Positions 21,287-31,846 of a stretch of DNA of 64,000 nucleotides are shown here, in pieces (the stretch's first letter is position 1; the number at the start of each line of letters is the position of its first letter). A program made the translations under genes and the position numbers. The notes beneath the pieces were generated by a model. It did no database searches and was not told the DNA's origin. It worked only from the letters and a program-made list of their open reading frames with translations. Source of the stretch: Daphnia carinata. Lineage: Eukaryota; Arthropoda; Branchiopoda; Diplostraca; Daphniidae. Location: NCBI RefSeq assembly GCF_022539665.2, contig NC_081331.1:7533534-7597533 (forward strand). The letters run 5' to 3'.

Positions 21287-24184
21287 ATGAGTGTAGCCGT
21301 ACCCAAAGCCGAAAATATGGAAATTGGCCACATTTGGGAACACGACCCCAACCCGAAGGTAGATGAATCGAAACCTGAACGGCAGAAGAGTGAACGGCCA
21401 TTACTTCCCGAAAACGATCTTAAGAAGAAACGTGGGAAGAGAAAGGCGGCCCACACGAAGTTAAGGACACAACTCAGAAAGGCAGTGGAAGACCACAAGA
21501 TGGGAGCCATCAGATTGAAGAAGTTACAAATAAACGCATGGCGTGACGAATTGATTCGTATATACGAAGAAGTCAAAACAATTCACAACCAGTATACAGA
21601 AAGTATATCCGGCCTGACTGAGCAACAACGTCAAGCATGTGACAAGTGGGAAGTAGATTTCGAAACGGATCACGTCGAAATCATCAAATTCGCGAGCCGA
21701 TATGCCACTTCCTCGAATCAATCCGTCAGCTCCATTGGGACATCAGCCTCGGATATCACATGCAGTACCACGTTATCCGAAAAAAGGCGTACCAACGTTA
21801 AACCAACCAGCCGTCTCCAACAATCAATCCAAGGGGAGTTGGAAACTGAAGCACAGATGCTGAAGCTGGAGGTGAAGTTGGAAACAGCCAGGGCTCAGAT
21901 GGAGTCAAACACAACTTCCATCACAGAAACCCTCAACAAGGCGTTAAGGAGCATGAGTGAACAGCTGAGTAAACTCATTGATAGTTCAAGAGACACGTCC
22001 CAAGACATAGCGACCAACAACACGTTAGTCCGGGAAGCACATCACACGTTGGACGGTTTGGATCAGAAAATTGACGTAGTTAAGGTGGAGTTAGCCGCAA
22101 AAATCGAAGACCTTCGAACGGAAGTAGACGTGATAAGGGTACAACCTCGAACGATCCAAGATCAACGACCTCGCGAGCAATTACAAGTCTTAACAACCCG
22201 TCGAGACGTTTCCACCCTATCGCCCTTCCGTACGATGGAAGATGCAGTCCGACATCGCAGAAGATTGGTCGCCGCCGATGCATCTCTACGAGACCCGCGG
22301 CAAGGGACGATGGCCAATATGAAGTCTAGTTGCGACCCTAAGGATCACGATAAAGATGGCCGGTCTGAACGTTCACACACCCACAGTCAAGCCAATCGAC
22401 CCCACAACAGCTGCTGCAGTCGCCTACAACCTCCAAACTTCAAGATCCAGCCGTTTGACGGTAACCCGAAGAATTATGCGCGATTCAAGACCAAATTCCA
22501 GGCCTTGTATGAAGAGGATGAAGATTCTCCGGTACTTCTCTTCATGTTGGAGGAGCTGGTGACCGAAGAGATACGAAACGAAATCGGCGAATGTCTGACC
22601 GATGGAACAATGTACGCTGTGGTGTGGGAACGTTTGGACGCGGTCTACGGCCGAACTGAGATCATGGACCAGACATACCTCGACGACCTTCTACAGGTCC
22701 CGCCATTGAAGAGCTTAGATGCTGCCAGCCTCAAGACTTTCGCAAATCGTCTTCATGGTACAGTAGCCACGCTCTCCAAGTCGAAGTATGCCCACGAGCT
22801 ACACAGCCATACCACCTTGATGGCCCTGGAAGCAAAATTAACGCCTCACCTCAAAGACAAGTGGAACGAGAAACGAAAAAAGACAGGCGTAGAACTGAAT
22901 GTTCTAGACTTAGACGACTGGGTTACGTTTAAATCCATGAGCAAGCAACATGGAAAAAATGTATTCGAGTCTCTACCCACGTCGACGTCCAAAGGTGTAA
23001 AGTTCGACGAAAGGAAGCCCGTCAAGAGACCCAGCTTCCCACACATGTCGACCATTGGACACGTATCGACGAGGGAAGGTTCGAAAGTAGCGGCGTCAAC
23101 ATCTTCAGCAACCATGCCTCCAAGGAGCCGATCAACATCGGGGAAGATGCAAGCCGAAAAGACGGAACGGTGGAAATGCTTTGTATGTAACGGTAGGAGC
23201 CACCATCTTTCAACCTGCACCGTTCTCATGTCTCTCACGCCCATGAAAAGGGCTGAGAAAGTATTCAAGTCCGGAAGATGTCTGTTATGTCTTACGGGAA
23301 AGCACGAACGCAAGGAGTGTCCCAGGGACGTCAGCTGTACTATCGCTGATTGTACTGGAACCCGTCACCACACCTTGCTTCATGGATCAGAATTCACCCC
23401 ATTGAGGAGGCTAGCGGATCCAACTGCTCCATCAGCGCCACCTTCGACAGCATTCCTTGGGACCTTGACCCATTTGGAAACAGTAAAACGACGTGTACGT
23501 TTCAAGATCGTACCGGTCCGTGTTGGAACTGGCAAAACGCGGGTCGACACTTTCGGTTTCCTGGATACCGGAAGCGACACCACGCTGATTCGGAGCGACT
23601 TAGCAAAGAAGTTGGGACTCGTTGGGCCATCTAAACGCATCAACGTTGTCTCGTATGACGGAGCCACGTCTAACGTTACGGCTTCCGTAGTAAACTTCGC
23701 CTTAACATCTCGTGATGGTCAAAGCCAGTTTGAAGTCAAGCACGCTTACGCCATCGACAATTTGAAGGTGACGCCGAATTCGCCGATCGACCCTCGACAG
23801 TTGGAGTCATGGAAACATCTACGTGGTATTGACGTCCCGACTGTGCAACAAGAGGACGTGACCGTGCTGATAGGAATCGACGTCGCAGAGGCCCATGATC
23901 ATGTAGCTTCCATCAAGCCGCCGGCTGGAACGACTGGGCCCATCGCCTTCAAGACGCCGTTTGGCTGGTGTTTGGGTGGACAAACGGGCCCGCCACAAGA
24001 CGGACGCCCGTTCATCACTCATCTGGCCACCGAGGAACGTCCCGAAGACCTGAACGAGCTGGTGAAGATGTTCTGGCAACTTGAGGCCAGTGAAGTAGAA
24101 ATAGAACTACCCGTTCTATCTGGGAAAGACTTGGAACGACGTGGAAAACGCATCCTAGAATCTTCCGTGAAACGTTTTTGGTAA
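21287..24184 (+). CDS. gag: BEL-2 Gag-protease polyprotein
   Basis: 965 uninterrupted codons. Residues 1-330 are charged and coiled-coil-like. The middle is the DUF1759-like capsid region (PFDGNPKNYARFKTKFQALY, MLEELVTEEIRNEIGECLTD). Zinc-knuckles start near residue 631 (CFVCNGRSHHLSTC, CLLCLTGKHERKEC, then C and HH of TRHHTLLHG) and would bind the RNA genome. The aspartic protease follows, with active site FLDTGSDTTLIRSDLA near residue 758 and a DUF1758-like continuation (VLIGIDVAEAHD). After KRFW a frameshift ends the ORF before reverse transcriptase, so the long frame is truncated relative to a full BEL polyprotein. Start chosen because MSVAVPKAEN matches the BEL-1 start. Confidence 0.93.
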   Translation: MSVAVPKAENMEIGHIWEHDPNPKVDESKPERQKSERPLLPENDLKKKRGKRKAAHTKLRTQLRKAVEDHKMGAIRLKKLQINAWRDELIRIYEEVKTIHNQYTESISGLTEQQRQACDKWEVDFETDHVEIIKFASRYATSSNQSVSSIGTSASDITCSTTLSEKRRTNVKPTSRLQQSIQGELETEAQMLKLEVKLETARAQMESNTTSITETLNKALRSMSEQLSKLIDSSRDTSQDIATNNTLVREAHHTLDGLDQKIDVVKVELAAKIEDLRTEVDVIRVQPRTIQDQRPREQLQVLTTRRDVSTLSPFRTMEDAVRHRRRLVAADASLRDPRQGTMANMKSSCDPKDHDKDGRSERSHTHSQANRPHNSCCSRLQPPNFKIQPFDGNPKNYARFKTKFQALYEEDEDSPVLLFMLEELVTEEIRNEIGECLTDGTMYAVVWERLDAVYGRTEIMDQTYLDDLLQVPPLKSLDAASLKTFANRLHGTVATLSKSKYAHELHSHTTLMALEAKLTPHLKDKWNEKRKKTGVELNVLDLDDWVTFKSMSKQHGKNVFESLPTSTSKGVKFDERKPVKRPSFPHMSTIGHVSTREGSKVAASTSSATMPPRSRSTSGKMQAEKTERWKCFVCNGRSHHLSTCTVLMSLTPMKRAEKVFKSGRCLLCLTGKHERKECPRDVSCTIADCTGTRHHTLLHGSEFTPLRRLADPTAPSAPPSTAFLGTLTHLETVKRRVRFKIVPVRVGTGKTRVDTFGFLDTGSDTTLIRSDLAKKLGLVGPSKRINVVSYDGATSNVTASVVNFALTSRDGQSQFEVKHAYAIDNLKVTPNSPIDPRQLESWKHLRGIDVPTVQQEDVTVLIGIDVAEAHDHVASIKPPAGTTGPIAFKTPFGWCLGGQTGPPQDGRPFITHLATEERPEDLNELVKMFWQLEASEVEIELPVLSGKDLERRGKRILESSVKRFW

Positions 24185-25597
24185 CCAGTACCAAGTCGGC
24201 ATAATGTGGAGAGCCGACGACGTAAATCTCCCAAACAATCGGGCATCTGCATTGAAGAGGCTCTACGCCCTCGAACGACGTTTTCATCGAGACGCGGAGT
24301 TTACCCAAAGGTAAGATGCAGTGGTAAAGGAGTACATCGGCTTAAAACATGCCCGAATCCTCACGACCCAAGAAGCCCAGACGGAGACAAACAAGACGTG
24401 GTATTTACCACACCACGGGGTCGTGAGCCAATCCAGCTCATCGACCAAAGTTCGTGTTGTATTCGATGGAGCTGCTGAGGTTGGTGGCACGTCGATTAAT
24501 CAAAGCCTGCCTCGGGGACCTAACCTCCTCGTTAGCCTGCTTGGTGTACTCAACCGCTTCCGCCGCAACCTCATACCAGTCGGGGCGGACATTGAGAAAA
24601 TGTTTCACCAAGTGAAAGTCCCGGAAGAAGACCAGGCAGCATTCCGATTTCTCTACCTTACGCCTGGCAGTATTTCTGCTCCGTTAACGTACCAGATGAC
24701 GGTTCACGTATTTGGAGCTATATCCTCCCCAACGAGCTGCATCTTCGCCCTCAACAGGACGGCCAATGAACACCGCAGCCAGTTTCCAGACGTAGCTGAT
24801 AGCGTTCGACGTATTTTCTACCTCGATAATTATCTGGACCCCTTCGACTCCGAAGACGAGGTTATACGACGGTCCTGCGAAATGAAGTCTCTTCTCCAGT
24901 TAGGAGGCTTCAATTTGACAAAATGGACGTCGTCATCGAGAACGGTAATTCCAGCGTTACGAGAATTCGGCCTCGCGTCACCAACACTGGATCTGGACTT
25001 GGAGAAACTCCCCGTCGAGAGAACCCCTGGAGTAATGTGGGACAGCGAGCGAGATATGCTGACTTTCAAGATTCGGAAGCCGCCCAACAACGTGACCCTC
25101 ACGAAGCGAGTCTTCCTAAGCATCATCTCTAGCGTCTATGACCAGTTGGGACTTGTTGCACCAGTTATCTTCGTAATGAAGTCTTGCTCCAAGACATCTG
25201 GACCAACGAAGATCGGATCGGTTGGGACGACGTCGTACCGGAAGCATTGAGTCAACGTTTCTACTGCTGGTACGACCATCTGGAAAATTTGGATTTTCTG
25301 TCAGTGCCGAGATGCTTCCGTTTCAACCGAGGACGTAGGACTCAACAGCACCTCCACGTCTTCACGGATGCAAGCTACAAAGGGTACGGAGCGGTAGCCT
25401 ATTTCCGCACGGTATCCGAAGATCAGTCGATCAACGTGTCTTTCGTTATGTCAAAAACACACGTCACGCCGGTGAAAGATCTCACGATTCCACGTTTGGA
25501 GCTACAAGCTGCCGTAGAAGGTCTCAACATCGCCCTCACGATTTGCCCTGAACTAGAAATCCATTTGCGCCAAGTGACCTTCCACTCGGACTCATAA
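24185..25597 (+). pseudogene. pol: BEL-2 reverse transcriptase and RNase H (broken)
   Basis: Copies the RNA genome into DNA. Resumes as YQVGIMWRADDVNLPNN in a new frame; a TAA follows FTQR near 24312. The palm carries KVRVVFDGAAE, PNLLVSLLGVLNRFR, DIEKMFHQVKV and the active-site block FYLDNYLDPFDSEDE. The second metal-binding position is Asn where YxDD is usual. A Peptidase_A17-like connection follows (KRVFLSIISSVYDQLGLVAP). A frameshift near 25190 leads to RNase H with HVFTDASYKGYGAVAY and IPRLELQAAVE, which stops at TAA after HSDS (25597). Confidence 0.9.
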
Positions 25598-25600
25598 ACG

Positions 25601-27475
25601 GTGTTGCGGTGGATCCATTCCAAAACTTGTCGATTTGAAGTATTCGTCAACAACCGCATTGGAAAATTACTCTGGAACACAGGTCGTCGACAATGGCTTC
25701 ACGTTGCTGGAGACTTGAACCCAGCGGACCTCTGCAGTAGAGGTATCGACCCAAAGGATGCCAACGAACTGGTACACTTTCATCGCGGGCCATCTTTCCT
25801 GAATCTAGACCCCTCGGAATGGTACACTTGGGAAGAGATCGCGGAGCCGGAAGAACGAGACGTAAACGTGATTCGTGTCTTGGCAGTCAAAACGGAAGAT
25901 GAAAATCATTTCATCGATCGATGTGTCGCACGTTTTTCCAGTTTGTTGAGACTTCAACGAGTGCTGGCCTGGAGTACAAGTTTGCCAACAACGCCAGAGC
26001 GAAACTACGTGACGAAAAACCCATGATCGGAGAGATAACGTTAGAAGAAATGGTAACGTCACTGACAAAATGCGTCGTACGCGCGCAAGAATTGGCCTTT
26101 GCTGAAGAAGTCTACGCCCTTCGCAAGAATCTGGAATTACCACTCAGATCAAAACTTCGCACCTTCCAGCCCTTCTTGGATGAAGCTGGACAGATGCGAA
26201 TTGGCGGACGTTTTCTTCAAGCGCCGATCGACTATGCAGCCAAGCACCCCATACTTCTGCCAGCATCAACCCTTAACGAAAAGGATAATTTGGGATTATC
26301 ACGTTAGAAACATGCACGTCAAGACTGATAGAGATTGCTGACGGACCTCCGTTCACGCTTTTGGATACTTTCCGGACGCAAGGGGGAAAATTCGGTCATC
26401 AACAACTACTGGCCTTGCAAGCGCACGTCGGCAAAACCTAGTCCTCCGTTGATGGCTTCAGTACCAGCCAAACGTTCAGTACCAGTTTAATACCCCATCT
26501 ACCTGCGTTCACGTACACTGGATCGACTACTTTGGACCCTTGACTGTACGAGTTGGTGGAAGGGGAAGAAGACACGAAAAACGTTGGGTCAGCCTATTCA
26601 CGTGCCTGACGACGCGAGCTGTTCACTTAGAGGTAGCCAACGGACTTAGTATGGAAGAATTCTTACTCTGTTTTTCCCGTTTTGTGAGTCTACGCGGAAA
26701 ACCTAAGGTCGTTTACAGCGACAATGGAACGAACTTTGTCGCCGCCGACCAGGAGTTGCGGCAAGCCTTGGAAGAACTCACCAGTAAACACGAAGAGCTC
26801 CAAACAGTGATGGCTTGTCAACAAATTGAGTGGCACTTCTCTCCACCCGATGGGCCTCACTTCGGTGGTGTTTGGGAGAGGATTGTACAATCCTGCAAAC
26901 GGGCAATGTAAACCACCATCGGTAATTGCCTGGTTACGGACCAAGTGCTACGAACCGTAATCGCTGAAGTAGCAGCTTTGTTAAATGCCCGGCCGTTAAC
27001 TCATCTGAGTATGGATCCAGAAGACCCGGATCCCCTAACACCGAACCATTTTCTATACGGTGGAGCTCGGCCGTACGTGTCCCTCCAATTGGCCGACGTG
27101 GAAGACCTGAACGTAACCAACAAGCAGTTTCTGCAAAGTCGGGCCATCCTCCAACATTTTTGGAATAGATGGCTACGTGAATACGTTCCACACCTAACAG
27201 AAAGGAGAAAATGGCAAGGAAATAGGCCTAACGTCACCGTGGGAGACCTAGTACTTGCAGTTGAACCAAATACTTTGCGTGGGCAGTGGCCGATGGACAA
27301 AGTGTTGAAAGTTATTCCCAGTGCTACGGATAATGTTCTTCGAGTCATAAAAGTCAAGCTCAGCAACCATCCAAAACCATGTATTCGGTCGGTGGCCAAA
27401 TTATGTATCATGGTTGCAGCAAAGGAACAACAAGTTTACGCAAAAGAAGAAAAAACGGAACCTTCCACAGCGTAA
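25601..27475 (+). pseudogene. pol: BEL-2 integrase with DUF5641-like tail (broken)
   Basis: Would insert the cDNA into the genome. It continues from TVLRWIHSKTCRFEVFVNNR and WLHVAGDLNPADLCSRG, the linker after RNase H. It passes a frameshift near 25960 and reaches the zinc-binding part (DYHVRNMHVK), which is broken near 26300-26530. The core lies at 26540-26911 with [25 protein letters not shown] and FGGVWERIVQSCKRAM, followed by TAA. It resumes at 26945 with LNARPLTHLS and PNHFLYGGARP. The tail VGDLVLAVEPNTLRGQWPMD and IRSVAKLCIM ends at 27475. Confidence 0.9.
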
Positions 27476-27842
27476 ACGTTCAACCTCAATATTGTAAAAA
27501 TGTAAGCACTGTTTGTAATGGAGCTACATTTAGTAGCTCCTCTTGTAAAACACGAATTGCAAATGCAAATCAAAACAAACAAGTAAAATCACAATGCCAG
27601 CACTCAACTGTAAACAACGTAGGAAAATCGCAACTCAAACTCTGGTGGAGAAGTCACTAAGCTTAGCGCCACCTATATTCAAGTTCAAATGTAGGGCAAA
27701 GGGCAAAAGTCAGGTCGTTTGCTGTTTAGTACAAAAAAAACTGGAAACTGTTTAGCCTAATATGCTAGCAGACAGCATTTAGTCGACCTAACTTCGTCTA
27801 AGTGAAACGTGATCCTGTGAATTCCTACGTGCAACGTGAAAC

Positions 27843-28493
27843 ATGGCCGAGAATCCAATGCCATCCCCAGCATCGGTAAAGGAAAAACTAAAAGAGAGTC
27901 ATGAGAGGGAAGAGGAGTGCGCGGCCAACCTCGCCGAAACAATGGAAAAGCTCGAGTGCTAAAAGGGAGGCCGTCGAGAAAGTGTATGGGTACCAGCTGG
28001 CCATCATAGACATCGACAAGGAAATGAAAAAACTTTCTGAGGATCTCGTCAACGTGCACGTCCACTTCCGAGCCGAGCGTGAGACACTGATGAGCGGATA
28101 TATCGGGTCTCCTTTTTACGCAAAGCTCGGGAGGCGGCGGCCGAAGAGCCGGTAGCCACTCCAGTCTCTACACCCGCACGTCCCACGTTCGTGGTCCCTC
28201 TCCACACGCCCATCATCCTGTGCTTTTTAAAGTCACACGTGTTGGGACCGACCGCCTGCAGAAAGAAGGCCACGGAGTGTGAGGAGTTCATGCTGCTTAC
28301 AAACCAGGATAAATTGGAACTTCTCTTTGCCCAGCGACGGTGTTTTGGTTGCTTTGTTCCAACCGCCGTCGCCAGGCACACAAAGACAGCGGACTGTACC
28401 CATCCCCGATGTTGTACGTTGTGCAACACACAAGATCATCATCAGATCTTGTGTGCGCCAAAAAGGACGTACAACAACCTGCTCACTCACTAA
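27843..28493 (+). pseudogene. BEL-2 ORF3, zinc-knuckle protein between pol and 3' LTR (broken)
   Basis: Starts MAENPMPSPASVKEKLKESH. One frameshift near 27960 (next to a TAA) and one near 28130-28190 split it. Downstream parts read EDLVNVHVHFRAERETLMSG, then KKATECEEFMLL, RRCFGCFVPT, RHTKTADCTHPRCCTLCN and DHHQILCAPKRT. The Cys/His pattern resembles the zinc-knuckle stretch that ends BEL Gag proteins, preceded by a helical charged region. It occupies the place where envelope sits in env-bearing elements, but I see no signal peptide or membrane segment. I infer nucleic-acid binding; function is unknown. Confidence 0.75.
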
Positions 28494-28654
28494 GGATGGC
28501 CCATCATCTCGTCTAGTTTTCAAGTATTCAGCTGCTGGGAGACTTTCACATCCACTTTGTTTTTTTTTGGTGTGTTGCACCACGAAGTTTGTCTCTTTGT
28601 TGTTTTCTTTTGTTTCTTTTCTTAATTTGCACCTGTTCTCACGGTGGGTCCCGC

Positions 28655-28979
28655 TGTCACCTACGGTGCTGCCCTCGCGGGCAGGGCTTTATTGTGTGCC
28701 CATTTGATTTTGCTTTTACCCCTTTCTATGGAAAGGGGCAGTATTGTATCAAGTCTCAACCCAGACAGTTGTCTTGTCTCGTCCCCGTCTCATTTTCAGT
28801 CTCGATTCGTTTTTGTCCCCCTCGTTTTGTTTCAATCAAGCGTGTTGTCCTTTGTTCATTCCAAATCCAGCAATAAAGTCTGTTTCCCTTTCTCATCGTC
28901 ATCTTTCGTTCACCCTCATCCTTCATCTTCTCTCATTTCTCTTACTCTGTTGCAAACCCCTGCACGAGAGTTTGTAACA
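28655..28979 (+). repeat. BEL-2 3' LTR
   Basis: 325 bp. Same as the 5' LTR except for about seven substitutions and loss of 22 bases (GTAGGGGGCACGGGCC region). The upstream sequence GGTGGGTCCCGC is the likely plus-strand primer region. Confidence 0.93.
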
Positions 28980-28984
28980 TAGCC
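28980..28984. repeat. BEL-2 target site duplication, right
   Basis: TAGCC, matching 20688-20692. Confidence 0.9.
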
Positions 28985-29981
28985 CGTTTCTAATTTCATG
29001 GAAGCATGTTGTAGTCATTACGGTGACCTGGCCTGATCCTGAGATAAACCGGCGTTTATCGAGCGAAGTCAAGAGTCCGAGCAGTGGGTACTGCCCGTCC
29101 TGAAGTATCCCCAAAGCTCCTGGCACAGCCAGTCGTGAGATTCCAAACTTTTTAACCTTCCACGAGAAGCATTTTTGATGCGATCAGTTGTTTTAATTTT
29201 TTAGCGATCCTTTATTAGGTGCAATGTGACGGAAAATTAAAAAGAACAGTTTAAGTTTGACGGATGCATGGACCATAGTTGAGTAAATCTATAGAAACTT
29301 ATTAAATTAGAAGTTAGATAAGAAATCGGAAAAATCTGTATTGTACTAAAGTTGCAGTTTCCAGTCAGGTCCGTTTCCCATTATTATCGGTGTTCAATGG
29401 GCTGTTGCATTCAAACCCCACGTTGTTGAAGATGAAGCATGTGCAATAAAAGTAAAGACGGGGTAGCAATGTCTGAGTACGGTGATGAAAAAACTTTAAT
29501 TTAAGAGAATACCTCTCAAAATTTAGGTTATACAACTATTGATGAGACCATATCTTTCCACCTTTTTAAATGCCCTTCGTCTAATATGTTCGTCTAGCTT
29601 GTCCTTTTTTAGGCAAAGATACTTAAACAAGGCTTTCTCGCTATTTGCTAATGGTAAATAAAACTGCTCGGGTCATAAAATGAACAGATTGCTTTAAGTA
29701 CAGCGTCCTTGGTTGTTGTCCCTGTAGCTGCCGAAATAGTAGGAATGTGGACGTGTCGTGATTGCAGACAACATCTAAGGTGTTTCATGCAATCGATGGG
29801 ACGATGTTCTCCCCTTTGCTTAGCCTCGGGCCACATTGCTGTTGATGAAGCCCCAAGTTTTGCGCAAAATATTAGCATAGGACAGGATTTGGTTAGCTTT
29901 ACGAAAATATATACACAGCCAATAATAACGTGGTCGACCAAAACCCATTGCTGCACATTTTTTACAACTGCTGATGCATTC
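28985..29981. other. 1-kb spacer, nothing firm
   Basis: A minus frame (29648 to about 29985, before it enters the gypsy-A LTR) is open with ISAATGTTTKDAVLKAICSF, but no family is recognised. The + strand shows only short frames. Confidence 0.35.
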
Positions 29982-29985
29982 CTAT

Positions 29986-30384
29986 TGTAAAGCTTGGCCA
30001 CAACGGTGGAGGACAAGCTAAACAAAATAAAGATAGTTAGGAATGTTTTTACTTACAGTGGGCGCATGTCGAGAACGGCGGATGGTGGCGAAAAAACACA
30101 ACACAGTTGTAAGTGAAAATCAAGTTTTTATTCAACACACTTGGCACAGAGCACCGTTACACTCCGACTCACAGAAACTGACTGATTTACAGATTTTCAG
30201 GGGGAACATTTTATAGGTAAGTAGAAGGTCGAATTGGTTAGTACTTCGGGAAGGGTAGGGAATTTTGCCGTGTAAATTTAACACAGAGGTGCGAAAAGGG
30301 GCATGGCCGGTTCTTGGAGGTTAAAGCCCTCTGTGGGAACCACGGTCGGTGTGGGGAAACGGTGCCGGCGGGTTGTCCCTTACA
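29986..30384 (-). repeat. Gypsy-A 3' LTR
   Basis: 399 bp, TGTAAAGCTTGG to TCCCTTACA on the + strand. Contains CTTGGCACAGAGCACC near 30138, missing from the other LTR. Confidence 0.93.
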
Positions 30385-30417
30385 TACCTTACGGCCGTGG
30401 AAGATTGCGTCCCGCAA

Positions 30418-31014
30418 TCACGATGTGATGATGAGGGATAGAGTTGACTCACTGTCGTAGGAGTGATATCCAGATGTCTCACTTGGAGAGTCGGATATGT
30501 TGATTACTTCTACTTCGTTCTGCACCCATTTTTCTTCTTGCACTTGACCAGGGGATGCTGGTGGAGCCAAAAAGGTTTCATCGAGGGGTTCGTTGGGCTG
30601 GTAATCTCCGAACGTCGGGGTGGAGCACCTCGGGAAGTGGTCGTCGTAGTCGTACCCCTTCTGATATCCAGTGTTTACGTAATACTGGGTGGGTACATAT
30701 TCTCTGATGCGGGAGTCGTCGTCGTCGGTGACGAAATGTCCCGGCGTAACTCCGACGCGCCACGAGGCCCGGTCTTCTTCTGCTCCGTCTAATTTCCTCT
30801 TCTTACTGCGGTGCCGCTCGATGTTGTCGTTCAGCGCCGCCGCATGCAGGTTCCGGTCGGTGATGGGAAGCTGATGGTCGACATCTTCGGCTCCTTCGCC
30901 ATGGTAGCAGATGAAGACGAAACTGGCGCCCGAACAGTTCCGAAAATTTTGAGGGGTACGCCAACCGAGGGTTGTGCGGTGGTAAGAGACGGCTGGTCTG
31001 CTGTTTTCGGCGGG
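30418..31014 (-). other. Gypsy-A accessory open frame with nuclear-localisation-like motif
   Basis: About 199 codons open from a TGA at 31017-31015 to the TGA at 30420-30418, with no ATG anywhere. The composition is protein-like: NIERHRSKKRKLDGAEED contains a basic KKRKLD motif, followed by VTDDDDSRIREYVPTQYY and an acidic tail with PSETSGYHSYDSESTL. It lies between env and the 3' LTR. Without an ATG it would need splicing or a frameshift from the overlapping 30831-31397 frame. Function unknown. Confidence 0.45.
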
Positions 31015-31397
31015 TCAGCACCAGGGGCAGGTTTCTTCCGTGTGGCTGTGGCTGCAAACTGGGCGGGTTTCGTAAGCGGTTGCAATAGTTCTTCTTGCTG
31101 TTGCGGTTGAAGACACAATGATTCTGCTGATGTCAGGTTGTAGCTTAAATAGCACGGCAGGTAGGAGCAGGGAGGGGATTTTTTTTTTACTTGATCAATG
31201 GCGAAAGGGGAATAGATCGTGGGAAAAGGGATAACGATGGTAACCAAGGTCAGCGTTATGGTGGATCGTGGGAACGTAGGGTTGATCGTGGGTAAAAAAA
31301 GGAAGCGGTCTATCGTGGGAAAAAGGGGTAAAACAAAATGGCGGAGGGTAAATTGCGGAACATACAAATGGAAGTTGCGTGAGGGTTGTGGGTTCAA
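30831..31397 (-). other. Gypsy-A open frame overlapping the accessory frame
   Basis: 188 codons starting MNPQPSRNFHLY. The first third is rich in Thr/Pro/Ile/Phe, the rest in Gln, Pro and Ser (QPQQQEELLQPLTKPAQF, KKPAPGADPPKTADQPS). The end CMRRR looks like an out-of-frame run, and the better coding signal switches to the 30418-31014 frame near 30900. It may be the upstream part of one accessory protein broken by an indel, or only an untranslated region. Confidence 0.3.
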
Positions 31398-31846
31398 AAC
31401 TCCCTTTCGACAAAAAATGACATTGCGAATTTTTGTACGAGACGCAGATTTGTGTTATTGTGTGAGGCTTCTAGTTTTTACTATTGTTACATTTCAGCAT
31501 GTATTTAAAGGGTAAAGTAGAAAATGTCTACTACCGCTAGTGTAGCCGGTGGAGTGTAGCTTTTCCTACATTGGGCGTCCTATTTGTCGGCCGGGACGGC
31601 TCCGAATGCTCGATATACTGCACTGCGGGTGGGACGTTGATGATATTTATGAGAGCTGAGGGTGTATTGTGGACGCTTCCATGGCCCCCGGACTCTAAGT
31701 CGGTTTCTCTCTTAGCACTGGTTGCTAACCAGTTGAAGAGATTGCACGTCGGTAGCAAGGTAGACAAGGGATGAATCTAGAAAGGAGGTATCCCAATCCA
31801 CAAAATCGGAGGCGAGTGCAATGGTGATGCCTATGCCTGAAATAGA

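Larger units (their letters stand above)
20693..28979 (+). mobile_element. BEL-2: full-length BEL/Pao LTR retrotransposon, frameshifted
   Basis: 8287 bp with LTRs at both ends and a perfect 5-bp target duplication TAGCC (20688-20692 and 28980-28984), the length expected for BEL/Pao. Order is gag-protease in one long ORF, then reverse transcriptase, RNase H, integrase with DUF5641-like tail, then ORF3. By eye the LTRs differ by about seven substitutions plus one 22-bp deletion in the 3' copy, so insertion is fairly recent. Several frameshifts and stops in pol make it non-autonomous as read. Confidence 0.95.

Noticed and set aside
22846-23313. 155-codon minus frame inside BEL-2
   Set aside because: Antisense to an intact Gag with zinc-knuckles; clearly a shadow.
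29648-29985. Minus frame of about 112 codons that runs out of the gypsy-A LTR
   Set aside because: Its ATG lies in the LTR of a later insertion and no family is recognised; kept only as a note.
30463-30792. 109-codon plus-strand frame with hydrophobic stretches
   Set aside because: It lies antisense to the better-supported minus accessory frame and its composition is that of a shadow frame.
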